DNA of 8,260 nucleotides, from positions 1 to 8,260 of the forward strand of contig DAOVXI010000066.1 in assembly GCA_030636245.1 (NCBI GenBank), given 5' to 3'. The translations under genes and the position numbers were made by a program. A model generated the notes under the pieces. It was not told where the DNA came from. It saw nothing but the letters and a program-made list of their open reading frames with translations, and did not search any database. The number at the start of each line of letters is the position of its first letter. The stretch's first letter is position 1. The stretch is from Deltaproteobacteria bacterium. GTDB lineage: Bacteria; Desulfobacterota; GWC2-55-46; DRQE01. Below are positions 5,947-8,260 of the stretch, one piece after another.

Positions 5947-6860
5947 AACCAAATTTGAGTGTCAATCTGGGAGGCGGGCTAAGGCTCAGTAATCCTGTCT
6001 TAACAGCCTCCGGTACCTTCGGCTACGGCATTGAGTTCGCGCCCTTTATGAAGCTTAATGCCATAGGCGGTATCTTGACCAAGGGACTTTCTCTCCTTCC
6101 AAGGGAGGGCAACCCTGCGCCAAGGATCGTTGAGACCCCCTCTGGGATGCTTAACTCCATAGGGCTGGCTAATGTTGGTGTGGACGCTTTTATAAATGAA
6201 AAGCTTCCAAAGCTTAAGAAGTATAAGACAAAGGTCATTGCCAATATATTCGGCGAGACTATTTCTGAGTACACTAAGGTTGCGAGAAAATTGGAGAGCG
6301 AAAAAGGCGTGCATGCCTTAGAGGTAAACATATCATGCCCGAATGTCAAAAAAGGCGGCATCGGTTTTGGAACAGACCCCAGGGAAGCGGCAAAGGTTGT
6401 ACGAGCCGTGCGCAAGGTCACAAAAAAGCATATGATGGTGAAGCTCTCTCCGAATGTGACTGATATAAAGTTGATGGCAAAGGCTGTCGAGAGGGCCGGG
6501 GCCGATTCTATATCTCTTATAAACACTATCCCGGGGATGGTGGTGGATGTAAACAAGAGACGACCAATGTTAGCCATGAAGATGGGCGGGTTGTCGGGCC
6601 CCGCCATAAAGCCTATCGCCGTTAGGATGGTCTATGAAGTAAGCAAGGTGGTTAGTGTGCCGATAATCGGGATAGGCGGTATCATGACGGCAAGGGACGC
6701 GCTTGAGTTCATCATAGCAGGGGCGAGTGCCGTCCAGGTCGGGACGGCTAATTTTGTCACGCCGGATGCTTCGGTGAAGGTGGTAAGAGGAATAGAGGAT
6801 TACCTGATGGAGGAAAAGATCGGATCGATAAAAAAACTCACTGGAAGTATTATTGACTAG
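5928..6860 (+). CDS. pyrD: Dihydroorotate dehydrogenase class 1B catalytic subunit
   Basis: FMN enzyme that oxidises dihydroorotate to orotate, the fourth step of UMP synthesis; it works as a complex with PyrK. The protein has 310 residues. Conserved elements: NPVLTASGTFGYG (22-34), KGLSLLPREGNPAPR (52-66) with Lys52 at the flavin site, ETPSGMLNSIGLAN (69-82), NIFGETISEY (106-115), VNISCPNVKKGG (133-144) with Cys137 as the catalytic base typical of class 1 enzymes (class 2 uses Ser), KLSPNVTD, and the phosphate-binding IGIGGIMTARDALEFI and VQVGTANF segments. No membrane-anchoring N-terminal helix is present, as expected for class 1. The start is TTG 5928, preceded by GCGAGG at 7-nt spacing inside the end of pyrK. 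Last gene of the + strand run. Confidence 0.97.
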   Translation: MGRARIKPNLSVNLGGGLRLSNPVLTASGTFGYGIEFAPFMKLNAIGGILTKGLSLLPREGNPAPRIVETPSGMLNSIGLANVGVDAFINEKLPKLKKYKTKVIANIFGETISEYTKVARKLESEKGVHALEVNISCPNVKKGGIGFGTDPREAAKVVRAVRKVTKKHMMVKLSPNVTDIKLMAKAVERAGADSISLINTIPGMVVDVNKRRPMLAMKMGGLSGPAIKPIAVRMVYEVSKVVSVPIIGIGGIMTARDALEFIIAGASAVQVGTANFVTPDASVKVVRGIEDYLMEEKIGSIKKLTGSIID

Positions 6861-6880
6861 AGTTTATTAATTTAAATTAG

Positions 6881-6912
6881 AAAAGCCCCGCTACATACGT
6901 AGCGGGGCTTTT
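6881..6912. terminator. Bidirectional intrinsic terminator between convergent genes
   Basis: A perfect 14-bp stem, AAAAGCCCCGCTAC at 6881-6894 against GTAGCGGGGCTTTT at 6899-6912, closes an ATAC tetraloop. It is followed by a T-rich tract on the + strand (TTTTTATTTTAT); read on the minus strand the stem also ends in a T-run (TTTTCTAATTT). It lies in the 74-nt gap between the pyrD stop and the mrp stop, so it can end both transcripts. The rest of this gap is AT-rich with nothing else visible. Confidence 0.93.
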
Positions 6913-6934
6913 TATTTTATTATTACGCAGGAAC

Positions 6935-7996
6935 TTAGCTCAGTGCCTGAACGCTGATCTTGCTTGCGACCTTCTCTGATATCTCTTTAAAGCGCTTTGC
7001 CGCTTCACTATCGGGCTTGCTGATCGTTACAGGCTGCCCCGCATCGCCGCCTTCCCTTATCTCAAGCTCGAGCGGAAGTTTGCCGATAAGCTCCACATCG
7101 TAGCGTTTGCTTGTTTCCTCGCCGCCGCCGCTACTGAAGATGTTAGTTGCCTCATTGCATTTTGGGCAGACGAACTGGCTCATGTTCTCGACTATTCCGA
7201 GTATCGGCACATTCACCTCATTGAACATCTTTATCGCTCTTCTCGCGTCGATCAGCGCTACGTCCTGAGGTGTGGTTACGATGACCACGCCGCTTAGGGG
7301 TATTGTCTGCACAAGCGTAAGCTGCGCATCCCCCGTGCCGGGCGGAAGGTCTATAACAAGATAATCAAGCTCGCCCCACTCAACGCCGTGGAGGAATTGT
7401 TTTACGAGCTGCATCACCAGAGGCCCTCTCCATATAAGCGGGGTCTCCTCGTCGAGCATGAATCCAACGCTCATAAGCTTAATGCCGTGGTTCTTTACAG
7501 GCACAAGCTTGTTGTCTTCCGTTGCTTCGAGTTTCTTGTGTATACCCATCATCATGGGTATGCTCGGGCCGTAGATGTCGATATCCAAAAGCCCGACCTT
7601 TGATCCTGAGTTTGCCAAAGAAAGAGCAAGGTTGACGGAGACTGTGGATTTACCCACCCCGCCTTTGCCGCTTGCAACGGCTATGGTGTTCTTGACATCA
7701 GGGATGGACTCTTTGTCAGGAAGTGACTTTGCCTGAGGCACATCTGCCGTGACCTCAACCGTTACCGCTCCAACCCCGGCAATTTTTTCTACCGCCTCGC
7801 GTGCGCCGTCCTCCAGTTCCTTTTTAAGCGGACAGGCATGGGTCGTGAGAACAAGCTTGAAGGTCACATCCGCGCCGTCTATCCTTATGTCGCGGATCAT
7901 GTTGCATGAAACCAGGTCTTTATTAAGCTCAGGGTCCATGACCTTTCCGAGCGCTTCCAGGACCTTGGCCTGTGTTATTGAGTTATCTGCTGACAC
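6935..7996 (-). CDS. mrp: Mrp/ApbC iron-sulfur cluster carrier ATPase
   Basis: P-loop ATPase that holds and transfers [4Fe-4S] clusters to target proteins in the cytoplasm. The 353 residues have the standard two-part build: an N-terminal DUF59/MIP18-like domain (about 7-85, with DPELNKDLVS and THACPL) and an Mrp/NBP35 ATPase domain. The deviant Walker A GKGGVGKS is at 110-117, LLDIDIYGPSIP at 136-147, the Walker B-like region LVIDLPPGTGDAQLT at 213-227, and the cluster-binding CPKC pair is C277 and C280. The start is GTG at 7996 (minus strand), decided by AGGAGG nine nt upstream. It lies 26 nt downstream of the DUF542 gene on the same strand, probably one transcript. Confidence 0.96.
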   Translation of the reverse strand: MSADNSITQAKVLEALGKVMDPELNKDLVSCNMIRDIRIDGADVTFKLVLTTHACPLKKELEDGAREAVEKIAGVGAVTVEVTADVPQAKSLPDKESIPDVKNTIAVASGKGGVGKSTVSVNLALSLANSGSKVGLLDIDIYGPSIPMMMGIHKKLEATEDNKLVPVKNHGIKLMSVGFMLDEETPLIWRGPLVMQLVKQFLHGVEWGELDYLVIDLPPGTGDAQLTLVQTIPLSGVVIVTTPQDVALIDARRAIKMFNEVNVPILGIVENMSQFVCPKCNEATNIFSSGGGEETSKRYDVELIGKLPLELEIREGGDAGQPVTISKPDSEAAKRFKEISEKVASKISVQALS

Positions 7997-8005
7997 GGTA
8001 CGGTG

Positions 8006-8011
8006 CCTCCT
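8006..8011 (-). promoter_or_regulatory. Shine-Dalgarno deciding the GTG start of mrp
   Basis: CCTCCT on the + strand reads AGGAGG on the minus strand, 9 nt before the GTG at 7996. This is a full-strength site and supports a GTG start. Confidence 0.75.
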
Positions 8012-8022
8012 AAATTAGATGG

Positions 8023-8211
8023 TTAATTTTTTGCGGCCTCAATAAGCGCCTCTAGAAGTTCGTCAAGAGGGGCAGAGTCTCTCTCGGCCGCCGCTTCGAT
8101 ACTTACGGCCCCTCCGCAGCATGAGTCTATGTTGAACTGCGTGAAGACCCCGATGGTTCGAGGATGTTCCTTTATTGTATCGTTAACGGTCTTATTTTTG
8201 TCTATGCTCAT
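8023..8211 (-). CDS. Stand-alone DUF542 (ScdA/RIC N-terminal-like) protein
   Basis: A complete 62-residue protein matching the N-terminal domain of RIC/ScdA/YtfE iron-sulfur repair proteins: KTVNDTIKEHPRTIGVFTQFNIDSCCGG (about 7-34), then a helical SIEAAAERDSAPLDELLEAL. The paired cysteines 31-32 in the CCGG motif are the family hallmark. The hemerythrin-like di-iron domain that normally follows in full-length RIC proteins is absent; the ORF stops cleanly, so this is a short family member and not a frameshifted one. The start is ATG at 8211 with an AGGT-like SD on the minus strand. Position directly before mrp suggests a role in iron-sulfur cluster maintenance or a redox response; this is inferred from context. 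Confidence 0.85.
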   Translation of the reverse strand: MSIDKNKTVNDTIKEHPRTIGVFTQFNIDSCCGGAVSIEAAAERDSAPLDELLEALIEAAKN

Positions 8212-8225
8212 TTTACTATTACCTG

Positions 8226-8260
8226 TTATTCGTTTGCCGCTTCGTTGAGCTCACGTATTA
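8226..8260 (-). CDS. Possible C-terminal end of an unidentified minus-strand gene
   Basis: Read from the right edge on the minus strand, one frame gives ten codons, IRELNEAANE, ending in a TAA stop at 8226-8228, 14 nt before the DUF542 start. The polar, helix-like composition and tight spacing fit the end of an upstream operon gene, but ten codons are too few to identify a family or to exclude chance. Confidence 0.35.
   Translation of the reverse strand, partial: IRELNEAANE

Noticed and set aside
6023..6607. Long 194-codon open frame on the minus strand inside pyrD
   Set aside because: Shadow of pyrD; pyrD has full family conservation and the opposite frame shows no recognisable domain.
1..8260. 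CRISPR arrays, insertion sequences, tRNA or rRNA genes, phage or defence genes
   Set aside because: No direct repeat arrays, transposase-like frames, terminal inverted repeats or recognisable tRNA/rRNA sequence were seen; nearly all bases are accounted for by housekeeping-like genes.

Overview
The window is a compact bacterial stretch of moderate GC content, with almost no non-coding DNA. Nine genes run on the + strand, from the left edge to about 6860. They converge on a short minus-strand cluster (6935 to the right edge). A perfect 14-bp hairpin terminator at 6881-6912 sits between the two blocks. Starts are often TTG or GTG with recognisable Shine-Dalgarno (SD) sequences, and several neighbouring genes overlap by 4-19 bp, so long co-transcribed units are likely. 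The taxon cannot be fixed from sequence alone. A pyruvoyl-type arginine decarboxylase, a PyrK/PyrD class 1B dihydroorotate dehydrogenase, a PmtA-like methyltransferase and an Mrp/DUF542 iron-sulfur pair would fit an anaerobic or facultative Gram-negative lineage, for example a deltaproteobacterial or Nitrospirae-like group or an uncultivated relative. This is inference.

Layout, left to right. (1) Polyamine block: the C-terminal part of agmatinase (speB, cut by the left edge) and a complete pyruvoyl-dependent arginine decarboxylase (pdaD). Together they convert arginine to agmatine and then to putrescine plus urea. (2) A cassette of unassigned function: two tandem, overlapping, diverged ATP-grasp ligases related to D-Ala-D-Ala ligase, followed by a GNAT acetyltransferase and a class I SAM methyltransferase that resembles phosphatidylethanolamine N-methyltransferases. 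The second ligase lacks residues that bind the acceptor substrate in true Ddl and carries a 37-residue acidic tail. (3) A rimI-like N-acetyltransferase coupled by ATGA overlap to pyrK, which overlaps pyrD: the electron-transfer and catalytic subunits of NAD-linked dihydroorotate dehydrogenase. (4) On the minus strand, a short protein of the DUF542/ScdA N-terminal type is followed by an Mrp/ApbC iron-sulfur carrier ATPase. A few codons of a possible further minus-strand gene end just inside the right edge.

The most interesting part is 1317-3980, the paired Ddl-like ligases plus GNAT. No peptidoglycan (mur/fts) genes are in view, the two paralogues differ in their substrate-binding ends, and they follow the arginine decarboxylase after only 16 nt. 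They may ligate an amino acid or amine substrate other than D-Ala, but the sequence does not show which.
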